A DNA stretch of 64,000 bases, from assembly GCF_041260155.1 (NCBI RefSeq), contig NW_027248372.1:384501-448500 (forward strand). Direction: 5' to 3'. Numbering within the stretch: the stretch's first letter is position 1; the number at the start of each line of letters is the position of its first letter. Source of the stretch: Ptychodera flava. Taxonomy: Eukaryota; Hemichordata; Enteropneusta; Ptychoderidae. Below the pieces are notes generated by a model. That model was not told the origin of the DNA. It saw only the letters and a program-made list of their open reading frames with translations, and ran no database searches. Position numbers and translations under genes: made by a program. Positions 1-12,090 of this stretch are shown here, piece by piece.

Positions 1-375
1 AGGGAGTGACTTTGTCACACCTATTACTCCCTGAACAAGAATTTACTTAATTGTGCACGCTAGAGTATACCAGTACAGTCCCTGTGAGGTACGCACATCT
101 TTTTCTACTATCTGTAACCAATGGTTGGTACTTATATAGCTGGCAACTACGGGCAAGTTTGTTGCATCTGCTGTCCCTGTTCATACAGAATAACAAGGTC
201 ACTGCACTGAATTTCACAAAAAAACTTATAAAATCATATAGCATAGACTGATTATACAGAGACCAAATGAGACGATTATTCATTTGCATAATGGTCACTC
301 CTACAAATCGTGCTTCAATCATTGAATGATTTCTTATACCACAGTCTTCCACACAAGATGATACAGTTCTTAGAT

Positions 376-479
376 GCAGTACGTACAGTAGCTCAAGGTT
401 TTGCCAGGGTATTTGGGTCGGACAGCAAAACCAGATACCCAGGCAAAACCTCGAGCTACTACATGTATACGTACTGCAG
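376..479. repeat. Hairpin (foldback) repeat
   Basis: Two arms of about 43 bases (about 376-417 and 435-479) are near-perfect reverse complements around a short loop. They contain CAAGGTTTTGCCAGGGTAT and its partner ATACCCAGGCAAAACCTCG. It looks like a miniature palindromic element. No coding content is seen. Confidence 0.75.
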
Positions 480-1821
480 CTAGACTGTTCTTGGATTTTG
501 ATGAGGAACTAACTTCTTACAAACGAATCAGACAGATCTGATTTTGTGCCACTATTTCTGCAAGACCTGTCCCCTTTGCCATCCTTTCTACTGCTGAGAT
601 TTATTATAAAATTGCGTTTTGCCATGCTTTAATAGACTACAGTTGTGTTTCAACATTTGATTGTGCTTTAGATTCGGCTTGTGTTAATTTCCTGGTTGAT
701 GTGTTAAGTATGCTGTCTGTTTGAATTTTTCTGTTAAATTGTTTGTTATGAATGCTTGAATGCTTCACACTGGAGCGTTTCTGGGACAGGTGATTATATT
801 CAGTCACCTCAAACTACATACGCTTCTCAAATGTTTACCTGTCAAGTTGGTAAGGTGATAATAATATAGTGTAATGCAATGTAAACTTACATAGTAAAGT
901 GTACCGGTACATTGTAATTGTAAATGAACGTGTATCCACCGTCATATTCATATATCACAGAGCAATGTTGCACTCCGGGCATGCACAATTAAAAATGTTT
1001 GGAACAAACAAAATGAAGAGCAAATTGTACAAAAAATATGTTTGTAAGCATTACAATCCTGGGTCAGGTTGCCTGTTGATAATTTAGGGCATGGAGCTCG
1101 GAGGTATCTCTTTGACTGGGGTGACATGAATATGATGATCATGGACACACGTCTTCACAACAACTATCTATGTACACAAACTTGCTTAGATATAGAAGAA
1201 AGTGACGGCTGGAAATTAACTGACTTACATCAACCAGGACTCTGTTGTATTCTTATCACTGCTTACATTGTGTCAGCACCTGCAGTATTAAGTAAGTGGT
1301 ATAATTCCGGTGATTTTCCGGATAACGACAATCCATTACAGCGTACCCGCCATTACAAACACTGTACTTTGCATATCAATGCACTCTTCCCTGGCAACAT
1401 GCGTTTAGTTTACATCGATATAAACTACACTAGCTTAAAGGGTCTTAAACTGGATTCGTAGTCAGAGTAGAATTTTATGTTTATAATAGCTACGGTGTTA
1501 CATTTGAAATCATCTAGTTACACATGAATATTTTTCAATCGTTTGTTTCCGTAATTGGGCGACTTTCAATGTACGTTACCAAATTACAAAATTACATTTT
1601 TTTTAGTTAGTTAGGTGGTAAATGACCTTTAATGACCTCGACAGGTCTCCCCTTGGTCATGTTTCTTACGGCGCATGCACAGAAAACCGCGTAATTTCAA
1701 GATTGCGTGCTGTTCGTAAAGCTTCTCCCACACAGTTTCACTTTCAGGCGCAATTTTTCTAGTGTCGTGTACGTCCATTTCGTACAAAATAGAATACGTT
1801 TAAACAGGTGGTTTGGCTGAA
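480..1821. other. Non-coding stretch upstream of candidate exon
   Basis: No convincing gene is seen. A 130-codon open frame at 1069-1461 has no recognisable domain and no splice context. CpG-containing sequence at about 1660-1760 just precedes the candidate first exon of the torsin gene and could be promoter or 5' UTR; this is inferred from position only. Confidence 0.4.
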
Positions 1822-1845
1822 ATGCAAAGACGAAAAAAATGTCCG
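1822..1845 (+). CDS. Candidate first coding exon of the torsin-4A-like gene
   Basis: An ATG at 1822 opens eight codons (MQRRKKCP) that end in phase 0 at a strong donor, CCG|GTAAGT (GT at 1846). The main torsin exon also begins in phase 0 at 9434, so the two would join cleanly across an intron of about 7.6 kb. The basic residues fit the basic cytosolic N-terminus of the torsin. This is inferred from donor strength and phase alone; the true 5' exon could lie elsewhere. Confidence 0.3.
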
Positions 1846-2341
1846 GTAAGTTAGTTTTTTTCGTATTTTAACATTTGGACGTCGAATCACAACAATTTGA
1901 AACAGGAACTCTTCATGTCTGCGGCAACTTCCTCTGAAAAGTGTCGTTTTCCGCCGTAGTTGTTCACACAACATCAACTTCTGAATTCAAAATCGTAAGT
2001 TTGAGAATAAATGTGATTTAGCAACAGACTGTGAGTGGGACCTGTCTCATTTTCATCACCTGGCCTTGGTTGTCTCATGTTAGGTCACTCACCTGCTGTT
2101 GAACTATGATTTGATTTTCGATGAACTTGCCATAGTCTGGTTCCCTGACCCATTTTCCCCGGTAGAGGGCGTGGGGAAATATAGGGTCAGGTACCGGCAA
2201 ATGTAAACATGGACGCTATTGGGTTAAAATAAAACAAGCTGTGATTGGATGAAAGTAACACTTGTAACTTTTTCTCATGTTTCTTGGGTTTCGCACTTTC
2301 AGGCTCACTTGACACCAACTTCTTGTTTGTACCACAAAGCC

Positions 2342-2375
2342 GTGGAGGTAGTAAGAAAGACTTTTTACCTCCATG
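2342..2375. repeat. Mini-hairpin (GTGGAGGTAGT...ACCTCCATG)
   Basis: A 34-bp inverted repeat lies in the left part of the 2133-5663 element. The same arm sequence forms another hairpin at 43423-43450, where the duplicated copy of that locus lacks it. Confidence 0.5.
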
Positions 2376-2604
2376 ATTTAGCCACTGTGATTTAGCACAC
2401 CTCTTGATACTTTAGAACATCGACATGATGCCTGGCATTTTTCACGAAATTCGGACACCATTCTATCCATCGAAATCAATTGTTGTTCACAGTTCCAACA
2501 AAGTTTGCTTTCAATTAGCTGTGATATCGCAGCAGTACTTGTGGCGTGTATCGAACATGCTCGGGTCATTGGGGTCACCAGGGCCTGAAAATAACGCTGG
2601 TCAG

Positions 2605-4149
2605 CAGGGCTCGACGCAAGGTCAAATCATCCACTAGCCCGAAGGACTAGTAGCAGTTCATTTTTAGTAGTCCTAAATGAAATCTACTAGTCCTGCTAAA
2701 GCAAAGCCAAATGTTGCTCTCATGCTGTAAAGAGGTGTATATGAGCATTCTCATATTTTTTGTCGCAAAGGTTTTTAATTTTAAACCCAATAACTAACTT
2801 TCATGCAAGACTAGCACATTTGCTTACTGCAAAATGTTTAACTTTGAATCATATATAAACCACAAAAATAACCTGAATGAAATGTCCTGTGTAGGAGGAG
2901 AGGTCATGAAAATAGCCTATTACCATCAAGAATAAAATCAGACGTAGGTATGAATTTGTTGGAAAATTCTTCATAGCTCAGGTAGTGCGCCATTAATTTG
3001 CAAAGAACATGTTTGTTCATGGTGGGGACAGATTTGTTTCTCCAGAACTGAAATTCATACAGCCATTCACAAATGTTCCTGTGGAGTGCCTTCATATTTT
3101 TGACATATATCACATTTTAAAATTGACCAGCTTGTGGGGAGGACCTCTCATTTGTAATAATGGTTTGTGAAAAATTTTGTTTTTAATAGTAAAAATGTTG
3201 CATTTTACCGTTTCATGTGCTTGTGTCTTTTATGAGTTTTTGCCAGTTACTGGTAACAAAATGTGATTAGCACAAAAATAACCAATGACTCCCAGAAGTG
3301 ATTTGATACAACAGTCTGATACACCCATTTCATACGTTGTTTTTTCACTACTGTTTTAAGGTTCACTTCACTATTATTGCCCCAATAATTCACACTTTTC
3401 CACTAAAATGGCAAAACAATAAGTTGCTAGCACCAAGTTATTATCTATGAGGAATTCCTCACCTGTACAAGCAGTAGCAACTTGCCATAGCACTGTTTTG
3501 GCAAGTTAGATGGCTCTTTTTAAGATCAGCTTCAATCAAGCTAGGGGATCTTGACTATATATGGAGGTCAGCATGTGGAGGCATTCTAAAGCAGGGTCAA
3601 GCTGGCTACGAACTATCGGAGGTGTTGTTTGGGAATGCCCCTGAAGAAATCTTGAGAAAAATCTTCTTTGAAAGGCAAGGATACAGTGTTTGAACGAAAT
3701 TGTGGGGTTGCTCATGTTTTTAGGCGAAGTGATGAGCTTCAAGCAAACCAAAATACACTACGTGCAGACAATTCCGTTTGATGCTCAGCGTTGAGCCATG
3801 TTTCCCGGGGCCATGTTACTGGCATGTACAGTACAATTTGATTCTCCGTAGCAGGTAAACTGTTTCATTTTAAGTAGGTGATCAATAAAGTTTGCTTCAC
3901 TGTTTCACTGTCCTATTTGTTTGGGTAAAAGTTAGTTTACTTTTTATATAAAATGATCGAGGCTTGGTTCATTCTTATCGAATGAGTGGCCCGGCGTCCC
4001 ATTAGTTTTGTAGCAATAAACTTTCCTGGACAACTACGGAACTTGAAAATTGCACTAGTCCGCAGGACTACCTCCGAAGACATTTTTACTAGTCCTCTTG
4101 AAAATTTACTAGCCTCGGGCTAGTGGGCTAGCGCTTATGTCGAGCCCTG
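2605..4149. mobile_element. Nested 1.5-kb TIR element, hAT-like ends
   Basis: The terminal inverted repeat CAGGGCTCGAC opens at 2605 and its complement GTCGAGCCCTG closes at 4149. Inside the ends both arms carry variants of ACTAGCCCG and of ACTAGTCC. A CAGGG start is common in hAT ends, but the flanking octamers (CTGGTCAG and GGTCCGAG) do not match, so no clean TSD supports the class. It lies within the 2133-5663 element and must be younger than it. Confidence 0.55.
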
Positions 4150-6547
4150 GGTCCGAGGTCCCGGACCAGTGATTTTTTATCCCGGACCAGTATAAAATTA
4201 CCCCTAAAAAGTCCGCGGACCAGTACAAACGGGAGCCAATTTATTTGGCAAGGGAATTTCCAGTGTTTTCCTAGATAGTGTTCTAGTGTCTTTTGACACA
4301 AAATTAGAAACTACGTCCCCAAAAATACAGGGGACACATTAATTATAGGGCCGAGAATTTCACTGAAGAGTCCATTGTGAGACTACGTCTTCTAGTAGCT
4401 ACAAAATTGCACTCAATCGGGTAGCTCTTACAGGTTATTGCTTCTTTTAAGTCAATCAAACATTTAAAATTTAGTCTATTTCTTTTATCACAACTTAAAC
4501 TCTAAAGGAAAATCAGTTACTCTGTTACAGTCTGTGATTCATGATATGAGCAAGGCGATGTGCGTCTGCTAGCCACTGCACTGGGCCGGGACAAAAATCA
4601 AATGCCGGGCCATGTACTCATGTAAAATGTAACATGGTAAAAACCAGATCATAGCCCCACCCAAAAATATCATCAACCCCAAAATTGTGTGAAAACATTA
4701 TATCTCTGTCCATCAATGTAGTATTTTGCAGTAAATTTATCTGGAAGGAGTCATTGTAACTTTACGATCTTCCGTAGCAAGCAAGCGTTAGCATTTAGAA
4801 GGTCACCATGCTGAATTCCTTATATAGTCAAGACCCCCTAGCTTCATTGTAGCTGACCTCAACAAGAACCGCCTAGCTTGTCAGAACAGCGTTATGGCAA
4901 TTGCTATTGATATCAAAGGAAAAGAAGTTCATCTCAGATATTTTGTGTTTTCAACCTATTTTTTGCAATTTAAATGGAAAAGAATCAACAGCTGGGCAAT
5001 TGAAACTGAAGTGAACGTCATAACAATAGTAAACGTATGTGTACAAGAACTTAAGAAATCTACCAAGTAAATGTTTATGCAGTGTGTCTGTATTACAAAG
5101 ATTGACAGTTTTTGCTGTATGTAAATCCCAAGCAAATCTGATAGAAATGCATATATAACATGAGTACGAGAAATGAATCATTCTCGTATTGTTATGCAAA
5201 TTTTTGAGGACCAGTGGATTTTACCTTTGGACCAGTGAAAAAACAGGTCACTGGCCCTGGGACCAGTGGGAAAAAAGGGAAATTTTCAGGCTCTGGATCA
5301 CGCCACAGTCGGCGATGACCTCAATGACCCTAGCGCGTTCGATACACTCCACAAGTACTGCTGCGATATCACAGCCATCCTTCAATCACCTCTATTTCCC
5401 CGTACTTCTGGATTATCCTTTCGGTTTATGTTTTCCGTCTCGTGTGCCAATGTTTTTGGTTCGGACACCAGCGTGCAAACATAATTCTGATCCAGTCCAA
5501 TTTTGACTGGCGTTAATAGCAGCCATATTTGTTGTAGCATGTTCTGTCAGGTGACTAACCTCCGCCATCTTGAACAAAATTCTGTTCAAGATGGCTACCC
5601 TGTACCTGACCCTATTTTTCCCCACGCCCTCTACCGGGGAAAATGGGTCTGGGAACCAGACTAAACTTGCCAGTTAAAATATCCTCCATAGTACATGTGT
5701 ACTTTCCTTTTATTTACAGTTATGCTCAACGGAAAGTAGACGATGAGATTAAATGATACCTTACTCAATTACTAATTTACATCAGACACTTTATTTCTAA
5801 AACTACACTAGTACCTCACAATATTGCTTGCGAGCGGCAAGTTCTCAAAGACAAGAATAACAAATACCAGACCTAAATGATTCCTTAACATAACAGTCGC
5901 TTGCCTGCTTCTCTGCCGACATGAGTGCCTTATCTCTTTCCACTGGTTTATTGCCGTAATCTTATACCACGATACTAATTACACAGGGACAAAAGACAAC
6001 TGTAAGTTGGCTGAAGCATGAAGTAACATATGTGCCTCTCAAAGAGATATATAAAAGGCAAATAATGAAACATCTTCATCATTCATGAATCAAACGTTTT
6101 GTCTGAAAAGCTCTTGCAAAGATATCTTGAGACAGACAATAATTAATATATGGTTTCTCTGGTTTGGCGAGTAAATCTTGTAGAGGATTATACAAATCTG
6201 TAATTGACCCTCATCAATTTTGAGCCATTGAATAATAGATGGACAAAGTCTCATTTGATTGGATATAATAAACACAAAACGTTAAACATCCCAATCAAAT
6301 GTACTTGGAAGAGTATGCATGAGAATAGTTGCACCACTGTTTGACTGCTAGAAGAGATACACAGAACAGTGGACACATAGACAGTATTTCACATTAATCA
6401 TCAGTAGCTTAGGTAATTGTAAAGTTGGCGATATGGTACATAGCTAGAGACCCCCATGCGTGATAACATTGCCAAATTAAGTCAGTTTTATCCAAATGTT
6501 TTTGTCCACACTTATCTTCACTCTAGCACAAATTACAGAGTGGCAGT

Positions 6548-6640
6548 TGATTGTACATTTTCACCACCATGGTTTGGCAAAATCCCATTGTTATCAATCG
6601 TAAGTGTGGACCTGTTTTACAAAGAATTAGGGGGGTTAGG
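6548..6640 (+). repeat. Dispersed repeat of about 90 bp, copy 1
   Basis: It shares the core CCCATTGTTATCAAT and GTGTGGACCTGT with copies at about 12515-12610 (opposite strand) and about 33765-33850. All three start near an ACCA-ATGG-TTTGG motif. Family unknown. Confidence 0.55.
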
Positions 6641-6770
6641 TCGAGGCATTTTCATACAAAGAATTAGGGGTAATCTGTTTTAAGGCATTTTAGTGTCAAA
6701 GAAAATGAAAATTGGCAAAAGCGAAGTCATGATTTTAAAGATTGAAAAAATCCAATCTACTTGACACCCC

Positions 6771-6789
6771 GGGGGGGGGGGGGGGGGGG
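6771..6789. repeat. Poly-G run (19 G)
   Basis: CCCC is followed directly by 19 G. It lies inside the 5717-7965 element. The length is likely unstable in reads and assembly. Confidence 0.9.
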
Positions 6790-8013
6790 TCACTTCCATT
6801 ACTTGCCAATATGTATACGTGCCGCCCAATGGGGTGGGTATTTCAGCAACTTGGTCTAAAATGGGGTATCAATTCCACTGTAAACCAAGGTCTAAAATGG
6901 GGTTGATTTTTGAGTGCAACACAAGAACAAATTTCAACCGTCTGTTCCGTCTCGCTCGCAGGGCTCTGAGCTGCACTTTATAAGCATCGATATCTTTTTC
7001 TGTGGCAGGGGAACCATTAAAGAGACCCCCTGGCTTACGCCAAAGTAAATATCGACTTGGTTGTCAAACACTGTCACTGATTGGTAAGAACTCCATATAT
7101 TGAAGATTTTTGCCCAATAGAAAATACCCAAACAAAGTGGTTCCTAGTATTGATCATGACAGACAGGTCAACCATGGCCACATGAAGTAGTGTTGCTTTA
7201 CAGATGAACAGCGGAGGTTTGTTGTGAATTGCAATTTCAAAAAAACCAACTAGTCAGACTGTAACTGCAGATAATTGATAATTTGTAGAAGCTTGACCAA
7301 AATCGGTGAGGGTGAAAGACAAAATTTTCTTTCATCAAATTTTTTGGTATTTCCTTTTGGAAATCATGGTTTGGCCAGCAACAACATAGTCCTAAACGCG
7401 GTACAGTGGTAGGCTTGCCGGGGCAAATACTTGCTTTTTCCGTTTTGAAAATTTTGGACGCTTTGACTTTTGACCTGGGTCAAAGGTCAGAAAGGTCTAA
7501 AATGGGTCCAAAATAACGGGATTTTAGGTCTAAAATTGGCCCTGGGTTTTTATACCTGCGGCCGCACACCCCTACCACTTCTCTGAACAGGTACCCCCCG
7601 GGCTTGACACTTACTGAGCAGTGTCTCAACAATGTCGGCCGTCTACCCCGGCGATGACGTTCATTTCAGCAAGAACTACAGTTGTCTTTTTGTCGCTGTG
7701 TAATTAGTATCGTGGTATAAGATTACGGCAATAAACCAGTGGAAAGAGATAAGGCACTCATGTCGGCAGAGAAGCAGGCAAGCGACTGTTATGTTAAGGA
7801 ATCATTTAGGTCTGGTATTTGTTATTCTTGTCTTTGAGAACTTGCCGCTCGCAAGCAATATTGTGAGGTACTAGTGTAGTTTTAGAAATAAAGTGTCTGA
7901 TGTAAATTAGTAATTGAGTAAGGTATCATTTAATCTCATCGTCTACTTTCCGTTGAGCATAACTGTAACTTATCATATATACATACTCTACGTATTTCTC
8001 CAACAGGCGATAT

Positions 8014-8120
8014 CACAGGCTTTCGACTCAATGCAAGCAACCCGTCAAACCGCCACTGATGCAATTAAACAATTCTATTGCAACAGTGACGGTTGGCTTG
8101 CATTGAGTCGAAAGCCTGTG
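8014..8120. repeat. Hairpin repeat (CGACTCAATGCAAGC arms)
   Basis: Arms 8014-8042 and 8091-8120 are reverse complements. The arm resembles the hairpin at 25294-25384 (CATTCGACTCAATGAAAGC), so these look like two members of one small foldback family. Confidence 0.7.
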
Positions 8121-8205
8121 GGCAATACAATGAATGTCACATGGTGAGGAGTAAGAGCGATGAGACTCAAGAAAAACAATAAAACTAGATAAAATGTTTT
8201 ACTTC

Positions 8206-8533
8206 TTAAATTCTGCCAAAAATGCAAGACTCCAACGTTTGCTGAAACTTTCCACAATGAAACCTTCAACAATATTTTTACAAAATCAGATATAAAACTA
8301 AGGGTCATCAAGCAAAATTTGAAACTAAAGAAACAAATTATGTAATGTTTAATATACAGATGTTACAGTGATGCCTGTTTTGGGGGAAAAATTTCAATTT
8401 TCAAAGAACTAAGACTGAAAAGTTTTCGTGCTCCAAGACCTGAAAAGGAGCCCCCTCCCCAAGGCAGTAGACTAGAAAAGTATTGGAAAAATTTGAGTCC
8501 GAATATCTGTCCTTGAGGTGTATTCTGCCTTAT
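8206..8533. mobile_element. Diverged copy of the TTAA MITE family
   Basis: The internal order of motifs (GGGTCA-C-AAGCAAATTTTG, AAAAGTTTTC, GAGGTGTATTCTGCC) matches the better preserved copy at 9004-9350. The ends are degraded and the start is approximate. Confidence 0.5.
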
Positions 8534-9003
8534 AAAGCCATTAATCTAGAGTCTACAAATACTTTTCAAGACAGGAGTCTTAAAAAGTATTTGCAGGTTT
8601 TTCTTTTACAAATTCATGTGCTCATCAATTAAGTGCACAAGTTATTCTCCCAAGTTGTATTTATTTCTATGGTTTGTCTATGGAGCCTGGTAGAAAGAAG
8701 ATTAAGTCCACTAATCAAATTGTGTTTGAAACTCACCTGTCCCAAAATGAACTTATTGTGCTTTTAACCATCAGTTTGATACATCAATCAGAGGATTATA
8801 AAGAACATAAAATCATTAAGTGAAATATTTAAAACATTCTTATCCAGTATGTGATACTAATAAACTGAATAAAAGCTGCCATACCCATTATATCCTTCAT
8901 GGACAATGGAAATGGTCACTACCTGAGTGAATGGAACATTCTGTTTGCAAGAAGTATGAATTGCAGCGGAATGATAAGTTCTAATATTATGTGTATGCAT
9001 TAA

Positions 9004-9350
9004 GGTAATATGCACCACAAAAATGAAGGACTTGAACTTTTGCTCAAACTTTCCTCAAGTAATATTTCAACCATTCTCTTTCAAAATCGTGAATCAAAAT
9101 TTGGGGTCACCATGCAAATTTTGGCACTAGTGAAACAAATCACCCAAGATTTACCGATATTTAAAATTCAAAATTGCCATATTTCCCTGTGTTAACCATA
9201 TGGAGAAAAACAAAATTATCGATTTTCAAATCTAGATGGTGAAAAGTTTTCTTACACCAAGAGCTTTAAAATGAGCCCCCATAAGTAGTATCAGGAAAGA
9301 ATTGTAAAACTTTGAGAATCTGGATACCTGTCCCAGAGGTGCATTCTACC
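9004..9350. mobile_element. TTAA-flanked MITE (GGTAATATGCACC ends)
   Basis: It is a 347-bp element with ends GGTAATATGCACC and GGTGCATTCTACC, flanked by TTAA at 9000-9003 and 9351-9354. TTAA targets are used by piggyBac and Kolobok elements. Relatives occur at 8206-8533, 11474-12090, about 19567-19790 and about 20140-20505. It ends 83 bp before the torsin exon. Confidence 0.75.
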
Positions 9351-9433
9351 TTAAAAAGCAGTTTGAAATGTCTCCCTGGAATGATCCGTTTTACACAAAT
9401 GTATAATTTTTGTGCCTTTTTACATCTCAACAG

Positions 9434-11316
9434 CCTCTGTTGTGTAAATACTTTCCTGGGGCAGAAGAATCTGTTTCAGCTGAAAATGCGGCATCTGCAT
9501 TAAAGTTATCAACACAGAGGCGTCCTCTTCAAACGAACAGACTTTGGATCGATGCAAACAACAAAACCCAGCACAGTAAGGGCCCTGGGGTAAAACAGAC
9601 AGCAACATATCCAGTGCTTCGAATGCCACCACCTGTTGTACCTCTGACACCAGTGCGTCAATCAAAGGGTTTATCAAAAAGGCATTCCAAAGCTGCCCTT
9701 GGTCAACACAAACAGATCGATGATAGGCGTTTCAGACAAGAGATACCGTCATCACAGTTTCTCAGTACACTGAATGTAGAAAAGACAAAGATGGTGTCTA
9801 GAAGTTCCAACCGAGTCCGTCAACAGCTTACGGTAATGAACCCTACCATAGTGTGGATACGGGACCCAGACATAAACCACCTTCAATGCACAGAAGCATG
9901 TCCTTGACTCACAACCTTGACAAGTGCGAGACCAGACTTAACAAAAGTGAAGGCATATTTGTCACTTGGGCAAACCGGGAGCAACTGTCTGTCAGTGGAT
10001 ACAGCCTGTCTCGTAGTCTCTCTGTCAACAGAGTTGAAACTGCAAACAGTAAGCCTGAGATGTTACCAGGGAATGCCTCATTGAGACCTAGCTTCCAGAG
10101 AAGCCAGTCTGTGAATGCTGTTCGAACTCCAACAGTTTATTCTGTGAATGCAAGAATGTCTTATCCAGGCCGTAGTCTCACAGGAAGTACATCTGTAAAA
10201 AGACATAAACAGAAAAAGGAGAGTGGAACGTCGACAGACGTTTGTGAAGAGTTCCACAAGTCTGGAAACTCTGTGAAAGATTTGTCTCAAGAGAAACAAA
10301 GTCACAGGTGTTCAAGATTCATTTGTTGGTTGCTCTTCCCTGTGATGGTAACCCTACTGCTTGGAACTCTCAACGCTGCGTACAATGTTGATTTACAAGC
10401 AAAACTCCAAGGAAGAACACGGTTTATAGCATCAGAAGCTTTGAATCTGAGTACCACCGGGCTGAAAGAGAATTTTCAGGAAATGGTGTTCGGTCAGCAC
10501 ATTGTTACAGAGGCTTTACCTCAGATCATCACGGACTATATTTCCTCTAATGCTGATCCAAATCCGCTGGTTCTGTCGTTTCATGGCTGGATTGGAACCG
10601 GTAAAACTTTTGTCACTGATCTCATTATGGAACAGCTCTTCAAGAAACAAAACCTTGTAAAGTGTACCCACAGGTTTGTTTCCTCCTATGATTTTCCTCT
10701 TCAAGACAGACATGATCAGTACAGTGCCAGGCTCATGCAAGTCATCAATTCAACTGCTCTCAACCATTGCAAAGTCATACTTATTATCTTTGACGAAGCT
10801 GATGCCATCCCATTAGGTTTAATTCCAACACTGGTGGCGCTGTTCAAGGACACAGCTCAAGGTGCAGGGTTTGGGAAGGGGATCTACATTCTAGAGAGCA
10901 ACCTCTTTGGGCAAGAGATCAACAGATTCCTGATTCATCATGTACTGCAAGGGAAATCACTTGAGTCTGTGACAGCATCTGAGATAACTGACTTCCTCCA
11001 CTACACTGCTGTCCGCCAAGTGGATTTCCAGAAGCCTGACATGGAGGGTGATGATGAATTTGACAGTCACAGGGCGCTTCTGGGTCACCAGCAACTAGAG
11101 TCTGTCATAGACTATAAGATACCTTTCCTACCTCTCACACGGGATGCTGTAAAGCAATGTGTCCAGCGGGACTTGAAGCAGAAACGCCATGAAGTCACTA
11201 GTTCCATTGTGGACCAAATCACTGAGCAGTTACAGTTTTTCCCTTCAAATTTAAGACTGTTCTCCGTCACTGGCTGTAAGAAGGTTTCACCTCATGTTGA
11301 TCTTGTCGTCGGTTAA
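9434..11316 (+). CDS. TOR4A: Torsin-4A-like AAA+ ATPase, main coding exon
   Basis: Torsins are ER/nuclear-envelope AAA+ ATPases. After the acceptor CTCAACAG (AG at 9432-9433) a basic, Ser-rich region runs open. Counting from codon 9853, residues about 154-176 form a transmembrane segment (LLFPVMVTLLLGTL). Walker A is GWIGTGKT (245-252), Walker B is IIFDEAD (311-317), and a sensor-I-type Asn is at 350. C436 and the VTGCK motif (C475) match the conserved torsin cysteine pair. The C-terminal FSVTGCKKV resembles vertebrate TOR4A, as does the canonical T in Walker A where torsin A has N. The coding frame changes by -1 somewhere in 9802-9905: the upstream frame is open 9434-9904 and the downstream frame 9802-11316. 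That suggests an indel, an assembly error or an unrecognised splice. The N-terminus has repeated RSxS/SVN motifs (RSMSL, RSLSVN, RSQSVN) that could be phosphorylated. Stop TAA at 11314. Confidence 0.8.
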
Positions 11317-11473
11317 ATGGGGAAAGCATTATTTATAAATTATATATTAATCCATGTGTGAAAGTTCTGACTTGTTCCACTGATCCCAGTATGATAGGAT
11401 ATAGAAAAATCAGCTGTTACTTACTCCTTGAGAAGTATAATATACAGTACATTACTCATTACTTGTACTGTAC

Positions 11474-12090
11474 GTTCATCAAGGTAGTTTGCACCTTGGA
11501 AACAAACGACAAACTTTTGCTCAAAATTTTTTTCAAGTAAACTTTAACCATTCACTTTCACAATCGAGAAGAAAAATCAGGAGTCACCATGCAAATTTTG
11601 GTACTAGAAAATTAAATTACCCATTGTCTACCTTTATAGCTTTGTCAATACCAGTGAAATTGTTATGTCATACCCTCAGATGATTACTGCCAATGTATCC
11701 GATTATCCAGCATTTCAGCCCAAGATGTTTTCTACATCTACAAATTCACTGGTTTTGCCAAAACTATAAAATAAATAGCGATAATGTACCCCTTCTGGCC
11801 CATAATGGACTCAAGCAAACTTTGCACTCCATAATGTACTCAGCTCCGCCTTGTACATTATGTCGTTCAAAGTTTGCTTTCGTTCATTAAGGGCCGGGAG
11901 GGGGTATTCAAAATGGCTGCCATCCCTGAGTTATCTCAATGGGGAAAAATAAATTCCTAATTTTCCACAAATGGAAACTTTACTCACAGCGAGAGCTTCA
12001 AGATAAACCCCAACAAGTTGTAGGCCAAAACAGAATTGTGAAAGTTTGAAAGTTCAAATATCTGTTTCGGAGGCGCATTCATATTGAAAA
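11474..12090. mobile_element. TTAA-family MITE copy with nested hairpin
   Basis: The left end AAGGTAGTTTGCACC and the internal motif GTCACCATGCAAATTTTGG match the 9004-9350 element. The right end is the diverged GGAGGCGCATTC. It is longer than its relatives because a separate hairpin (11783-11903) interrupts it. Confidence 0.55.
11783..11903. repeat. Hairpin repeat inside a MITE
   Basis: Inverted arms share AAGCAAACTTTG and CATAATGTAC and their complements around the centre at about 11845. It lies within the diverged MITE copy at 11474-12090. Confidence 0.65.

Larger units (their letters stand above)
2133..5663. mobile_element. 3.5-kb TIR element with 9-bp TSD (Mutator-like)
   Basis: The ends are inverted repeats beginning TAGTCTGGTTCCC, with good identity over about 75 bp (2133-2210 against 5590-5663). 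A second inverted block pairs about 2500-2600 with about 5270-5390. Both ends are flanked by the identical 9-bp direct repeat AACTTGCCA (2124-2132 and 5664-5672). A 9-bp TSD with long arms is typical of Mutator-like elements, so that class is inferred. No transposase frame is seen, so it is non-autonomous. It contains a nested element at 2605-4149. Confidence 0.75.
5717..7965. mobile_element. 2.2-kb long-TIR element with TA TSD (Tc1/mariner-like)
   Basis: Left arm 5717-6010 and right arm about 7668-7965 are inverted repeats of about 295 bp with very high identity. The ends read CAGTTATGCTCAACGG and its complement, and each is flanked by TA. CAGT ends at a TA target are characteristic of the Tc1/mariner superfamily; that assignment is inferred. 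No transposase is seen. The centre has repeated GGTCTAAAATGGG-type blocks and a run of 19 G. Confidence 0.7.

Noticed and set aside
1069-1461. 130-codon open frame upstream of the torsin gene
   Set aside because: No domain, no splice context and poor coding character; likely chance.
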